A DNA stretch of 64,000 nt from NCBI RefSeq assembly GCF_003443655.1, contig NZ_CP031941.1, positions 5,853,001 through 5,917,000 on the forward strand. Direction: 5' to 3'. Positions within the stretch are counted from its first letter, which is position 1. Every line of letters begins with the position of its first letter. Source of the DNA: Nostoc sphaeroides (GTDB taxonomy: Bacteria; Cyanobacteriota; Cyanobacteriia; Cyanobacteriales; Nostocaceae). The translations under genes and the position numbers were made by a program. The notes under the pieces were generated by a model. That model searched no databases, had not been told where the DNA came from, and saw only the letters and a program-made list of their open reading frames with translations. Shown piece after piece: positions 26,268 through 35,649 of this stretch.

Positions 26268-27920
26268 CTACTTTTTAATTGTCTGGTAAACCAGAATTTG
26301 GGTCGGGTTAAGTTGTACGCTGTTCACGCCATTTCGAGCAAATACATAGTCTTTGCTTTGCCATAAAGGAACATAAGGTACATCAGTAGCAACTTGCGTT
26401 TGAATTTCTGCAAAAATTTTCTGACGCGCTTCGGGATTTAGTTCTTTGCGTTGCTGGTCAATCAGTTTATTCATGGCTTCGCTATAGTAAAACGAACCCT
26501 GAGTTTGACTGGCTCCATCTTCGCATCCTTTAGCAACTGAACCTTTATCACAAGTCAAAAACGGCTGGACGTAATTATCTGGATCTAAAAAGTCTGGATA
26601 CCAATCAAGTAAGGCTCCTGGATATAAACCTTTGGAAATGTCTTTAAAGAAGGCTGGCCCTTCGGCTTGGGTGACTTCAAATTGAAGTATTCCATCCATT
26701 TTGGCATCAACAAGAGATTTGAGCGTCTGTGCTGCCAAACTACGAGTAGGTGAACTAGAAGGATACCAAATTTGTACTTTTGCCGGATTCTCTTTAGAAA
26801 AACCAGCAGTAGTTAACAATTTTTTAGCTTGATCAAAGTTAGCATCACCATATTTTTCTTTAAATAATGGCACAGAAACTTTCAACGTTGTCGGAATCAT
26901 GCTGTAAAGCGGATCTGCTTGACCAAGTAACGCCCGTTCATTTAACAGGGGACGGTCAATTATTGAAGCGATCGCTTGTCTTACTTCTAATTTATCTAAA
27001 GGCTTTTGATTCCGGTTTAATACTAGATAACTTACTACACTACCTTCAGCTGCGATCGCTTGCCAATCCCCTTTTTTACCACCTTCTGACAAGCTACGAT
27101 TTTGATCTGGCTGTAGCGATAAATAAGCTACATCGATTGCGCCTGTACGGAAAGCATTAAACAAATTAACCGGACTAGTTTGAATTTGCAGGTTAACACC
27201 CTTGTTAATTGGTTTTTCTCCCCAATACTTATCAAACACATCAAATCGGATTGAATCAGTACCATACTGTCCTAACTTGTAAGGGCCAGTCCCCACAAAG
27301 ATATTCGGCTTAAATTTACCAGCACCAAGTTCGTAAGCTTTTGGCGAAACTGCACACACCCCAGGAAACGCCAGCAATGAAGGAAACGCTGCAAAGGGTT
27401 TTTTCAATTTGATGGTTAACTCATACTCGCCTGTAGTTTTTACCAAATCTACTACATCAGCTAGTAAGAATGAGGGTTTACCTTTATTTTGAATAAAGCG
27501 GTTGATGGTAAACGCCATTGCTTGAGCATTGAAGGGAGTCCCATCGTGAAAAACCACTCCCTGACGTAAGGGAATGGTATAAGTTAAGGCATCTTGGCTA
27601 ACTTTAGGTAATGCTGTAGCTAGCTGGGGCTTAATTTCCGTGCTTCCTGGTTCGTAGGTGTAGAGGCGATCGCTCATATTAAACACCAAGCCTAATGATG
27701 CTAACTCATAAGCATCAGCCGGATCAAGGGTTCTCGGCTTTGCCGTTGTACCTATAGTAATACGACCATCACCTGTAGGGCTATTTACAGAACCCGATGG
27801 TGGCGTAGAAGAATTAGGACGAGGAGCGCAACTAACAACTAAAAATAAACATAGACAGAACAAAGATAGGAATTGTGTAATCCGACCCCACCGTTTTACG
27901 GACAAGGAAAACCACGTCAT
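26268..27920 (-). CDS. Family 5 extracellular solute-binding lipoprotein (peptide-type ABC transporter)
   Basis: This 550-residue periplasmic binding protein has a lipoprotein signal (hydrophobic FLSLFCLCLFLVVSC with the acylated Cys31) and a Ser/Pro-rich linker. The family 5 core includes LRQGVVFHDGTPFNAQAMAF and FVGTGPYKLGQYG. It captures oligopeptides or similar solutes for the permease encoded downstream. The 381-bp gap between them is unusually long for such an operon and is filled by a heptamer array. Confidence 0.92.
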   Translation of the reverse strand: MTWFSLSVKRWGRITQFLSLFCLCLFLVVSCAPRPNSSTPPSGSVNSPTGDGRITIGTTAKPRTLDPADAYELASLGLVFNMSDRLYTYEPGSTEIKPQLATALPKVSQDALTYTIPLRQGVVFHDGTPFNAQAMAFTINRFIQNKGKPSFLLADVVDLVKTTGEYELTIKLKKPFAAFPSLLAFPGVCAVSPKAYELGAGKFKPNIFVGTGPYKLGQYGTDSIRFDVFDKYWGEKPINKGVNLQIQTSPVNLFNAFRTGAIDVAYLSLQPDQNRSLSEGGKKGDWQAIAAEGSVVSYLVLNRNQKPLDKLEVRQAIASIIDRPLLNERALLGQADPLYSMIPTTLKVSVPLFKEKYGDANFDQAKKLLTTAGFSKENPAKVQIWYPSSSPTRSLAAQTLKSLVDAKMDGILQFEVTQAEGPAFFKDISKGLYPGALLDWYPDFLDPDNYVQPFLTCDKGSVAKGCEDGASQTQGSFYYSEAMNKLIDQQRKELNPEARQKIFAEIQTQVATDVPYVPLWQSKDYVFARNGVNSVQLNPTQILVYQTIKK

Positions 27921-28145
27921 ACAGTTAACTTTTATTGTGATTACCGGTGAGTGATCATATTATATATTTGCTAGTTTTATAGCAATTTTTACAATTGATT
28001 ACTAATCTACATACTTTTTATAGAGAGCTTTGCTCGAATAGATGGATTATGGTATTCAGGATGATTAACATAAAAATACTTTAATGCTAACTATAGTATA
28101 TAAAACTTTAGTATGCATAAGTTTACTACAATCTTTAATTGTCTT

Positions 28146-28310
28146 AGAGGATGTTTGAAAAGTCCTCTTGTCGGTATCAAATAGTTTTAGATCCCCCTAA
28201 ATCCCCCGAAAATTGGGGGACTTTGATTCTTCCCCCAATTTATCGGGGGGTTAGGGGGGATCTAAAAGTGCCTAAAGTCACAGCGAAATACTTTTCAAAC
28301 AATTTCTTAG
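28146..28310. mobile_element. MITE-like element with AGAGGATGTTTGAAAAGT end
   Basis: The left end AGAGGATGTTTGAAAAGT (28146-28163) faces a degenerate right end ACTTTTCAAACAATTTCT. Inside is a strong imperfect palindrome (TAGATCCCCCTAAATCCCCC against GGGGGGTTAGGGGGGATCTA). A sister element with the same ends is at 36788-36912. It stops 10 bases before the regulator start. The rest of the 27921-28319 gap is AT-rich with no gene seen. Confidence 0.6.
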
Positions 28311-28319
28311 CAAAATTCT

Positions 28320-28538
28320 ATGAGAGCTGAAATACTTGATAAATTCGGAAAACAAGTCAGAGATGCAAGATTGCAGAGAGGACTATCCCAAGAGGAATTA
28401 GCCGAAAAAGCAGAACTTCATCGGACATACATAGGAATGATTGAAAGAGGTGAAAAAAACATCACTCTTATAAATATTGGAAAAATAGCTAAGGCGCTGG
28501 CTATAGCTATAGATGAATTGTTAAAAGATATTAATTAA
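28320..28538 (+). CDS. XRE-family regulator (controller-protein-like)
   Basis: This 72-residue helix-turn-helix protein (GKQVRDARLQRGLSQEELAE, then LHRTYIGMIERGEKNITLIN) has the size and composition of restriction-modification controller proteins. It sits just before a decayed gene and opposite an adenine methyltransferase, which supports that role. A general XRE regulator is the alternative. Confidence 0.8.
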   Translation: MRAEILDKFGKQVRDARLQRGLSQEELAEKAELHRTYIGMIERGEKNITLINIGKIAKALAIAIDELLKDIN

Positions 28539-28539
28539 A

Positions 28540-28663
28540 ATGGTTAAAGAACAACAAGAAGAAAAATGGATAAATGATATTCGTAAGTATTGTAAGAAAA
28601 AATAAATGGATAAAAATAGAAAAATGCGACGCTTTCTTCGATGAATTACTTTTAAAAATTTAG
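28540..28663 (+). pseudogene. Remnant of a deleted gene, probably a restriction endonuclease
   Basis: An ATG two bases after the regulator stop opens MVKEQQEEKWINDIRKYCKK, which then stops. In the +1 frame the sequence continues KWIKIEKCDAFFDELLLKI to a stop at 28661-28663. The two pieces look like the first and last parts of one gene with its middle deleted. The position, between a controller gene and a methyltransferase, is where the nuclease gene would be. Identity is inferred from context only. Confidence 0.45.
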
Positions 28664-28709
28664 ATAATCACCTCATTCAAATTTACAGTGATTATTTATA
28701 TAGAATAAT

Positions 28710-29585
28710 TCAAATTTTTAAAATTAACTGTTCAGATTTTTGAAAAGTAGAGTCAATAGAAGAGTAATTTAATATAAAAATTTCTTTTCCCTTATATCGT
28801 TCGCCTTTAAAATTATCTTGTTTACTCTTTCCATTTTTTTGATCGTCGGTTCTATTAATTGTATAATTCCATTCTTTGTCGTGTATTTCTAATGCCCATT
28901 CATATAGGTTTCTAATTTCTTCGCTATTATCGTAAGTTATAAGAAATTTTATCCTCTCCTTATGTCTGTTTAATATTTCGCATAGCCTAAAATGATCGTC
29001 TTTAGAAAATGAATGAACATAAAATTTATCTTGATCTGCATTAAAATAAGGAGGATCAATAAATAAGAAAGATCCATCAGGTACAGATTCGATAACTTCT
29101 TCAAAGTCGAGATTAGTAATTTTAACGTTTTGAAGTTTCTTAGAAGTTCGCCGTATATTTCTGGGCCAATTCTCTGGACGCATACTGTATTTTTCACCAT
29201 ATCCCCAATAACAGTTCTGATGCTTCATGATCCCAGAGTAGGAGGTTCTGTTGAGGTAAAACCATCTACCAGCTTGCTCTAAGTTATTTTGTGGTATGAA
29301 TTCATTTTTGTAATATGTATGTCTTTCTTTAGTAGCAGATTCACCTTGTAAAAATTTTATTAATTCTTCGGGTTTATCTCGAATTATTAATAAGGTATTT
29401 ATTAATAACTCATCAATATCATTGAGCCAATTAATATTTACTTTATCTTTTACAAAAAAGATAGATCCACCTCCTGCAAAAGGTTCAGCATAATAGGAGT
29501 GAGAAGGAATATGATTAAGAATCAAATTTCGAGCATAAAATTTGCCGCCAGGATATCTAAATGGTGAGTTGATAGGTTTGTTCAT
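28710..29585 (-). CDS. D12-class (Dam/DpnM-like) adenine-N6 DNA methyltransferase
   Basis: This 291-residue methyltransferase has the SAM motif AEPFAGGGSIFF near the start, the N-terminal SPFRYPGGKFYAR typical of Dam-like enzymes and the catalytic DPPYFN motif (FLFIDPPYFNADQDKF). Such enzymes usually methylate adenine in GATC-type sites, but the target here is not known. It faces the XRE regulator and the deleted gene. The region is AT-rich and HIP1-free, consistent with transfer. With no intact nuclease it would act as an orphan methyltransferase. Confidence 0.88.
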   Translation of the reverse strand: MNKPINSPFRYPGGKFYARNLILNHIPSHSYYAEPFAGGGSIFFVKDKVNINWLNDIDELLINTLLIIRDKPEELIKFLQGESATKERHTYYKNEFIPQNNLEQAGRWFYLNRTSYSGIMKHQNCYWGYGEKYSMRPENWPRNIRRTSKKLQNVKITNLDFEEVIESVPDGSFLFIDPPYFNADQDKFYVHSFSKDDHFRLCEILNRHKERIKFLITYDNSEEIRNLYEWALEIHDKEWNYTINRTDDQKNGKSKQDNFKGERYKGKEIFILNYSSIDSTFQKSEQLILKI

Positions 29586-29876
29586 AATTACCTGAACTAT
29601 TCATAAAATTATGTTCGGCATTTGCTAACCATAGTATACATAAATATTTATTGTCAACTGGTCAAAAAAATCAAACTATTAGTTTAAAATCAAGTATATA
29701 GTTTTGTTATTTATTCTACTGAGTTAAATGAGAGAAATCAGTATTTTTCTTATTAAAAAGTGGGCAATAATAATTTAGGCAGCATTAAATTAAAATATCC
29801 TTATTTATACATTGTTAACAAATAATATACGATATCGTTAACAGCGGATTGAAAGTCTAATAGTGAGACTAAAAAC
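29586..29876. other. AT-rich spacer, nothing recognised
   Basis: These 291 bases are very AT-rich with several short A/T runs and no open frame, hairpin or repeat I can support. Promoters for the methyltransferase (minus) and the small gene at 29877 (plus) presumably lie here. Confidence 0.5.
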
Positions 29877-30203
29877 GTGAAGTATTTCTTTCTATCTGAG
29901 GGATGGGCAGTTGCGAGAGTCTGGGCATCTGATGGACTCTGGCAAATAACCGCATGGCGACGCCAACCAGATATTCAGCGAATGAATATTTGTTTAGTGG
30001 AACAAAACGAATTGCTATGGCTTTATCGAGTTGAAGAAGCCGTTTTAACCGTGGAAGTGAAGCCAACAACACCAGTAATCGGCAGTAAAACCATAGGACA
30101 AGTAGTACTCAAGCGTCTGATGAGCGCTGAACAGGTAATTGAACGCCTGGCTACGGCTGAGACGAAGTGTCAACTGCAAAACATCCAATTGGTGGTTCAG
30201 TAG
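29877..30203 (+). CDS. Conserved-looking hypothetical protein, 108 residues
   Basis: The GTG start gives MKYFFLSEGWAVARVWASDG, and the protein has a tryptophan-rich, beta-prone first half (LWQITAWRRQPDIQRMNICL) and a helical end. Its composition looks like a real protein rather than a shadow, although two minus-strand frames overlap it. I do not recognise a family. It lies about 480 bases upstream of psbB. Confidence 0.55.
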   Translation: MKYFFLSEGWAVARVWASDGLWQITAWRRQPDIQRMNICLVEQNELLWLYRVEEAVLTVEVKPTTPVIGSKTIGQVVLKRLMSAEQVIERLATAETKCQLQNIQLVVQ

Positions 30204-30683
30204 ACGGTGGGGAGTAGGGACTTGTACTGAGCGCAGCCGAAGTAGTAGGGAGTAAGGAGTAGGGAATAAGCCAAGTAACATAACAACATAATTATTCTTA
30301 TCCCCTGCTCTTGTTCCCCCACTCCCCACTCCCCTTATAAAGAAATTTAATCCCCGATAGCGATTGGTAGCGAAAAAACTTGGACATGCTACGCGATCGC
30401 ATCAATTTACACGCTTGCAAACAATTCCATCAATAGTTACACTTTTTAAAACATTCTCATTTTTGCTTAGTGATGGCTACCCTACAAGGTAAACCTCAAG
30501 GGAGCGAGTAAGCATTGCCTCATCTCCCACGCCGTCTAACTTATAAGACTAAGCTGTGGTAAGGTTCTGGCTGTGGCAATAACAAAAAACAAGAGAGAGT
30601 TTTCTGAGTGGCGGTTTTCGTTTCTCAGAATCTCAGTAAGAAAATTGCTTTGTAAACTAACTCATTGAGGAGGAGCGTAGTCG

Positions 30684-32213
30684 ATGGGACTACCCTGGTA
30701 CCGAGTACATACAGTCGTTCTGAATGATCCAGGGCGGCTAATTTCTGTACACCTAATGCACACAGCCTTAGTAGCAGGCTGGGCTGGTTCGATGGCACTC
30801 TACGAACTAGCTGTTTTTGACCCTAGCGATCCTGTTCTCAATCCCATGTGGCGTCAAGGGATGTTCGTCCTGCCCTTCATGTCACGTTTGGGCGTTACCC
30901 AATCTTGGGGTGGTTGGAACGTTACTGGTGGCCCAGCAACCGATCCTGGCTTCTGGTCATTTGAAGGCGTTGCTGCGGCTCACATCGTTCTTTCCGGTCT
31001 TTTGTTCCTAGCTGCCGTTTGGCATTGGGTTTACTGGGATTTGGAACTCTTTAGAGATCCCCGCACTGGTGAACCTGCCCTAGACTTGCCAAAAATGTTT
31101 GGCATTCACCTATTCTTATCTGGTCTACTTTGTTTTGGATTTGGTGCTTTTCACCTCACCGGACTATTTGGCCCAGGCATGTGGGTTACTGATCCCTATG
31201 GTATAACTGGAGCCGCGCAAGCAGTCGCACCAGAATGGGGCCCAGATGGTTTTAACCCATACAACCCTGGTGGTATTGTGGCTCACCACATTGCTGCTGG
31301 CGTTGTTGGTATTATTGCAGGCTTATTCCACCTCACAGTCAGACCCCCCGAACGGCTCTATAAAGCCCTACGGATGGGGAACATTGAAACAGTACTTTCT
31401 AGCAGTATTGCAGCAGTTTTCTTTGCTGCTTTCGTTGTTGCAGGTACTATGTGGTACGGTAACGCCGCCACTCCCATCGAATTGTTTGGCCCAACCCGCT
31501 ATCAATGGGATCAAGGCTACTTCCGTCAAGAAATTCAGCAGCGCGTCCAAACAAGTGTTGCCCAAGGTGCAACCCTTGAACAAGCTTGGTCGCAAATTCC
31601 CGAAAAGCTGGCTTTCTATGATTACGTCGGTAATAGCCCCGCTAAAGGCGGTCTATTCCGTACAGGGCCAATGGTCAAGGGTGATGGCATTGCTCAATCT
31701 TGGCAAGGTCACGCCGTATTCAAAGATTCTGAAGGCCGGGAATTGACCGTGCGTCGTCTCCCCAACTTCTTTGAAACCTTCCCAGTGATTTTGACCGATG
31801 CAGATGGAATTGTCCGCGCTGACATTCCCTTCCGTCGGGCAGAATCTAAGTATAGCTTCGAGCAATCTGGTGTCACCGTCAGCTTCTATGGTGGCAATCT
31901 GAATGGTAAGACCTTTACAGAACCAGCTGATGTGAAGAAGTATGCCCGGAAAGCTCAAGGCGGTGAAATCTTTGAATTTGACCGAGAAACCTTGAACTCT
32001 GATGGTGTATTCCGCACCAGTCCTAGAGGTTGGTTTACCTTTGGACATGCAGTATTTGCTCTCTTGTTCTTCTTTGGTCACCTCTGGCATGGCTCTCGGA
32101 CAATCTACCGAGACGTATTTGCTGGTGTTGATGCGGATTTAGAAGAGCAAGTTGAGTGGGGTCTATTCCAGAAAGTGGGTGACAAGTCAACCCGCCGGAA
32201 AGAAGCCCTATAA
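30684..32213 (+). CDS. psbB: Photosystem II CP47 chlorophyll apoprotein
   Basis: This 509-residue protein is CP47, the core antenna of photosystem II in the thylakoid membrane. The N-terminus MGLPWYRVHTVVLNDPGRLI is diagnostic. Six membrane helices carry the chlorophyll-binding histidines, with the large lumenal loop between helices five and six and the C-terminal helix GHAVFALLFFFGHLWHGSRT. The length is the family norm. A strong ribosome site (GAGGAGGAG) precedes the ATG at good spacing. psbT follows within 112 bases, so the two are probably co-transcribed. Confidence 0.99.
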   Translation: MGLPWYRVHTVVLNDPGRLISVHLMHTALVAGWAGSMALYELAVFDPSDPVLNPMWRQGMFVLPFMSRLGVTQSWGGWNVTGGPATDPGFWSFEGVAAAHIVLSGLLFLAAVWHWVYWDLELFRDPRTGEPALDLPKMFGIHLFLSGLLCFGFGAFHLTGLFGPGMWVTDPYGITGAAQAVAPEWGPDGFNPYNPGGIVAHHIAAGVVGIIAGLFHLTVRPPERLYKALRMGNIETVLSSSIAAVFFAAFVVAGTMWYGNAATPIELFGPTRYQWDQGYFRQEIQQRVQTSVAQGATLEQAWSQIPEKLAFYDYVGNSPAKGGLFRTGPMVKGDGIAQSWQGHAVFKDSEGRELTVRRLPNFFETFPVILTDADGIVRADIPFRRAESKYSFEQSGVTVSFYGGNLNGKTFTEPADVKKYARKAQGGEIFEFDRETLNSDGVFRTSPRGWFTFGHAVFALLFFFGHLWHGSRTIYRDVFAGVDADLEEQVEWGLFQKVGDKSTRRKEAL

Positions 32214-32325
32214 TTTCAGTGCTGAGTTATGAGTGCTGAGTTCAGAGTTAAGGCTCTGACTCTGCTCTCAGGTAACTCAGCATTCAGAACTTTAACTACT
32301 GGCTAGATAAAGAGGAAATCGTAAT

Positions 32326-32433
32326 ATGGAAAGCGTTGCGTACATCTTGATTTTCACTCTGTGTATAGGTACTCTCTTCTTTGCGATCGCATTTCGCGAA
32401 CCCCCTCGCTTTGAGAAACCAAAAGATAAGTAG
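32326..32433 (+). CDS. psbT: Photosystem II reaction centre protein T
   Basis: This 35-residue single-span protein reads MESVAYILIFTLCIGTLFFA, then IAFREPPRFEKPKDK, the PsbT pattern. It stabilises the photosystem II dimer. AGAGGA lies upstream of the ATG. A HIP1 site falls inside the gene. Confidence 0.97.
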   Translation: MESVAYILIFTLCIGTLFFAIAFREPPRFEKPKDK

Positions 32434-32453
32434 ATCCTATATACCAGACATTT

Positions 32454-32575
32454 GGGAACTCCAAAAAATAAATTATTCCACATTCAAGTCGTTGACTGTT
32501 GACTGAAAACTCGTGAACCGTCAACGGTCAACAGTGAACAATAGCAATGGAATATTTTTTTAGTTGGAAGTCCCT
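32454..32575. mobile_element. MITE family 1, copy C (heptamer core, two units)
   Basis: This is nearly identical to copy A at 11944 except that it carries two GTTGACT heptamers instead of four. The ends are GGGAACTCCAAAAAATAAAT and TAGTTGGAAGTCCCT. It lies just 20 bases after psbT. Confidence 0.8.
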
Positions 32576-32594
32576 TAAGCGGATTTAATGTTAG

Positions 32595-32628
32595 TATCCG
32601 TTGCTACTAAGGATAGTAGCAACGGATA
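32595..32628. terminator. Hairpin after psbB-psbT
   Basis: TATCCGTTGCTACT and AGTAGCAACGGATA form a perfect 14-bp stem with a six-base loop, followed by TTATTGTATTTG. It is a plausible terminator for the psbB-psbT unit, displaced from psbT by the inserted MITE copy C. Confidence 0.6.
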
Positions 32629-32849
32629 TTATTGTATTTGTCCTTTATGTTGTTTTTCACTCATGACTAATGACCAATGACTAATTGTTGTGATATAATT
32701 TCCAATCTTGGAGCAAATATATGTTAATACTAGCTTTTCTGCGCTAGGATGAAAATGGATGTTAATGTAAGCTGCCATAAAAGTGTTTGCATAACACATC
32801 ACGCCTGTCACACAACCTTTACGGAGACTAGAACCAGGAACAAATCAGC

Positions 32850-33947
32850 ATGGTCAATCAGAATTTAACCGCTACAGAAATTGGATTCACTCACGAAGAT
32901 TTCGCTGCTCTACTTGACAAATACGATTATCATTTTAGCCCTGGTGATGTTGTCCCAGGAACAGTTTTCAGTATAGAGCCGCGCGGCGCTCTGATTGACA
33001 TTGGTGCTAAAACCGCAGCATATATTCCTATACAAGAAATGTCTATTAACCGGGTAGATAGCCCGGAAGAAGTCTTACAGTCAAACGAAACGCGGGAATT
33101 TTTCATCCTCACCGATGAAAATGAAGATGGTCAATTAACCCTTTCCATTCGCCGTATTGAATATATGCGGGCTTGGGAGCGCGTGCGACAGCTACAAGCA
33201 GAAGATGCTACTGTCCGTTCTGGCGTATTTGCAACCAATCGCGGTGGAGCATTGGTACGGATTGAAGGATTACGTGGCTTTATCCCCGGTTCTCATATCA
33301 GTACCCGCAAACCTAAAGAAGAATTGGTCGGCGAAGATTTGCCATTGAAATTCCTAGAGGTGGACGAAGAACGTAACCGCTTAGTTCTATCTCACCGTCG
33401 GGCACTGGTTGAACGCAAGATGAACCGCCTAGAAGTCGGCGAAGTAGTAATTGGTACAGTTCGTGGCATCAAACCCTACGGTGCTTTCATCGACATTGGC
33501 GGCGTCAGTGGTCTACTGCACATTTCTGAAATTTCCCACGAACATATTGATACACCTCATAGCGTGTTCAATGTCAATGATGAAGTAAAAGTTATGATCA
33601 TTGACTTGGATGCAGAAAGGGGTCGGATTTCCCTATCTACCAAGCAGCTAGAACCCGAACCCGGCGACATGATTAAAAACCGGGATTTGGTCTACGATAA
33701 AGCAGAAGAAATGGCTGCTAAGTATCGTGAACAACTCTTAGCCAAGCAACAAGGTGCTACTGCTGCGGCGGCTGCACCTGCGGAAGTTTTAGCAGAAGAA
33801 GATATTCCACCAGCAGCAGAACTTGACGAAGATATTCCACCAGCAGCAGAACTTGAAGAAGTAATTCCAGCAGCCACGGAAACTGAAGAAGATATTCCAC
33901 CAGCAACGGAAACTGAAGAGGCAATTCCAGCAGCTATTGAAGAATAA
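32850..33947 (+). CDS. rps1: Ribosomal protein S1 (three S1 domains, repeat-rich acidic tail)
   Basis: This 365-residue cyanobacterial S1 helps mRNA bind the 30S subunit. Three S1 RNA-binding domains are visible, beginning near FSPGDVVPGTVFSIEPRGAL, ATVRSGVFATNRGGALVRIE and LEVGEVVIGTVRGIKPYGAF. The last about 60 residues are an Ala-rich stretch and then five imperfect acidic repeats of the type EDIPPAAELD. The tail is longer than in plastid-type S1 and probably arose by repeat slippage. The frame ends at 33947, followed by a terminator. Confidence 0.96.
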   Translation: MVNQNLTATEIGFTHEDFAALLDKYDYHFSPGDVVPGTVFSIEPRGALIDIGAKTAAYIPIQEMSINRVDSPEEVLQSNETREFFILTDENEDGQLTLSIRRIEYMRAWERVRQLQAEDATVRSGVFATNRGGALVRIEGLRGFIPGSHISTRKPKEELVGEDLPLKFLEVDEERNRLVLSHRRALVERKMNRLEVGEVVIGTVRGIKPYGAFIDIGGVSGLLHISEISHEHIDTPHSVFNVNDEVKVMIIDLDAERGRISLSTKQLEPEPGDMIKNRDLVYDKAEEMAAKYREQLLAKQQGATAAAAAPAEVLAEEDIPPAAELDEDIPPAAELEEVIPAATETEEDIPPATETEEAIPAAIEE

Positions 33948-33998
33948 TACATTTATAGTTTTACTTATTTTTAAGTAAGAGTATTAAATAATTCTATA

Positions 33999-34022
33999 AA
34001 GAGGGTTTTCCCCTCTTTTTTT
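33999..34022 (+). terminator. Rho-independent terminator of rps1
   Basis: AAGAGGG and CCCTCTT form the stem around TTTTC, followed by a run of T residues to 34022. It has the classic form, 50 bases after the stop. Confidence 0.85.
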
Positions 34023-34051
34023 ATGTGGAGAATTGAGAACAGTTAGGAGTT

Positions 34052-34237
34052 AGGGACTTCCAAGTAAAAAAATATTTTATTGCTATTGTTGACTGTTGAC
34101 CGTTGACGGTTCACGAGTTTTCAGTCAACAGTCAACAGTCAACAGTCAACAGTCAACAGTCAACAGTCAACAGTCAACAGTCAACAGTCAACAGTCAACG
34201 ACTTGAATGTAAAATAATTTATTCTTTGGAGTTCCCT
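34052..34237. mobile_element. MITE family 1, copy D (inverted, 11 heptamers)
   Basis: The ends are AGGGACTTCCAAGTAAAAAA and ATTCTTTGGAGTTCCCT, in the opposite orientation to copies A and C. Eleven GTCAACA heptamers occupy 34124-34200, against four and two in copies A and C, showing copy-number change inside an otherwise conserved element. Confidence 0.85.
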
Positions 34238-34293
34238 TAAGTATAAAAACTCATAACTCTTTACTTTTAACTAAATAAATGGAATGAAATATT

Positions 34294-35028
34294 GTGGCAA
34301 CTATTAAATGTAGAAACATCACGTTTGATAATATCCAGGCAATTTTGTTTGACAAAAACGGTACCCTAGAAGATTCAGAAACGTATTTGCGATCGCTCGC
34401 ACAAAGAGCAGCCAGGTTGATAGACGCTCAAGTTCCCGGTATTGGGGAACCGCTATTAATGGCATTTGGCATCAATGGGAATATTTTAGATCCGGCGGGT
34501 TTGATATCAGTAGCGAGTCGCCGTGAAACAGAAGTTGCGGCTGCGGCATACATTGCCGAAACGGGAAGAGGATGGTTTGAATCTTTAAAAATAGCCCGTC
34601 AAGCTTTGGATGAAGCGGAAAAATATATTGAAAAAGCTCCTTCACCCCTGTTTGTGGGTAGCTTAGACTTGTTGAAATACCTACAGAAAAGTGGTTTGAA
34701 ACTCGGTATTCTCTCAGCTGCAACAAGTGATGAAGTACATAACTTTGTAGAGAATCACCAATTAAGTGATTATATCGAGTTGGAAATGGGAGTAGATGAG
34801 GGGCCGAGTAAACCCGATCCACTGCTATTTTTGCAAGCTTGCCAAGCTTTGGCTGTCGAACCAGGCGCTACATTGATGGTGGGTGATTCCGTTGGTGATA
34901 TGCAAATGGCGCGTGATGCTAAAGCCGCAGGTTGTATTGGTATCACTTGGATAAATAAGCCTGATAACGTCCGAGGTGCAGATGTGGTAATTAATCAACT
35001 TGATGAAATCCACATTTTAAAAGATTAG
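34294..35028 (+). CDS. HAD-superfamily hydrolase with DxN instead of DxD
   Basis: This 244-residue HAD protein resembles phosphoglycolate-phosphatase-type enzymes. Motif I reads ILFDKNGTLEDS: the nucleophile Asp is present but the second Asp, the usual acid/base, is Asn. Motif II (GILSAATSDE), the Lys in EGPSKPDPLLF and motif IV (MVGDSVGDMQMA) are intact. The start is a GTG at 34294. I believe this DKNGT variant is shared by cyanobacterial relatives, so it is not a random mutation, but the substrate is unknown. Confidence 0.85.
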   Translation: MATIKCRNITFDNIQAILFDKNGTLEDSETYLRSLAQRAARLIDAQVPGIGEPLLMAFGINGNILDPAGLISVASRRETEVAAAAYIAETGRGWFESLKIARQALDEAEKYIEKAPSPLFVGSLDLLKYLQKSGLKLGILSAATSDEVHNFVENHQLSDYIELEMGVDEGPSKPDPLLFLQACQALAVEPGATLMVGDSVGDMQMARDAKAAGCIGITWINKPDNVRGADVVINQLDEIHILKD

Positions 35029-35088
35029 TTTACCTTTAGCGACGCCAAATAGCTGTTAAATCAGCGAACAGTGAACAGTGAATAGTTA

Positions 35089-35210
35089 AGGGACTTCCAA
35101 GAAATAAATTATCCAATCTTGTGGGGTGGGCATCTTGCCCGCCTTTGACTTATGGGCGTGTCGCCCACCCCACAATAAATAGTTCTATATTTTTTTATTT
35201 GGAAGTCCCT
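35089..35210. mobile_element. MITE family 1, copy E (palindrome core)
   Basis: The termini match copy B at 14599 (AGGGACTTCCAAGAAATAAA and TTTATTTGGAAGTCCCT). The core palindrome TTGTGGGGTGGGCATCTTGC is less perfect on its right arm, which reads GGGCGTGTCGCCCACCCCAC. Confidence 0.8.
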
Positions 35211-35262
35211 AATCATTGGAAGCAGTTGGAGATTTGATCCCGGCTGAAACACGCCACTTATA

Positions 35263-35510
35263 TTGCAATACGCCTGGGTTAAGGATTTTTGGTATTGATT
35301 TTAGGTATGTAGAGACTAGCAATTGCAACGTCTCTTGCATTGGATTTGGGGATTAACCCAAGCAAGGGCGCTACATCACAATACGGTTCAGTTAAGAAGA
35401 ATAGTAGGTTGGGTTGAGCGGCAGCGAAACCCAACAGAGCCTTGATAATGTTGGGTTTCGTTCCTCAACCCAACCTACGCCTACTGAGGGAAACCTTAGC
35501 AAGGGGGCTA
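35263..35510. repeat. Repeat-filled spacer related to the element at 53260
   Basis: The stretch holds CAATACGCCTGGGTTAAGGA with TTTTTGGTATTGATTTTAGG at its left, and CAATACGGTTCAGTTAAGA near 35380. These are ends of the MITE seen intact at 53260-53361. An inverted pair (GTTGGGTTGAGCGGCAGCGA, then GGGTTTCGTTCCTCAACCCA) follows at 35407-35475. No gene is seen between 35029 and 36095. Confidence 0.55.
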
Positions 35511-35649
35511 TATCACCACTACCTATCTACGTACTTTCTCGTAATAATTTGTTAAAATTAACTTAATCTATGTCTTTAGATAGATATAAAATATTTCTCA
35601 AATGACTTACTATTTTTTCGAGACTTGTTGCAAGGGCAATTTCGATAAA

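Noticed and set aside
30045..30329. 94-residue minus-strand frame overlapping the gene at 29877
   Set aside because: It is low in complexity and derives partly from the GGGGAGTAGGG-type repeat. The plus-strand frame has more protein-like composition.
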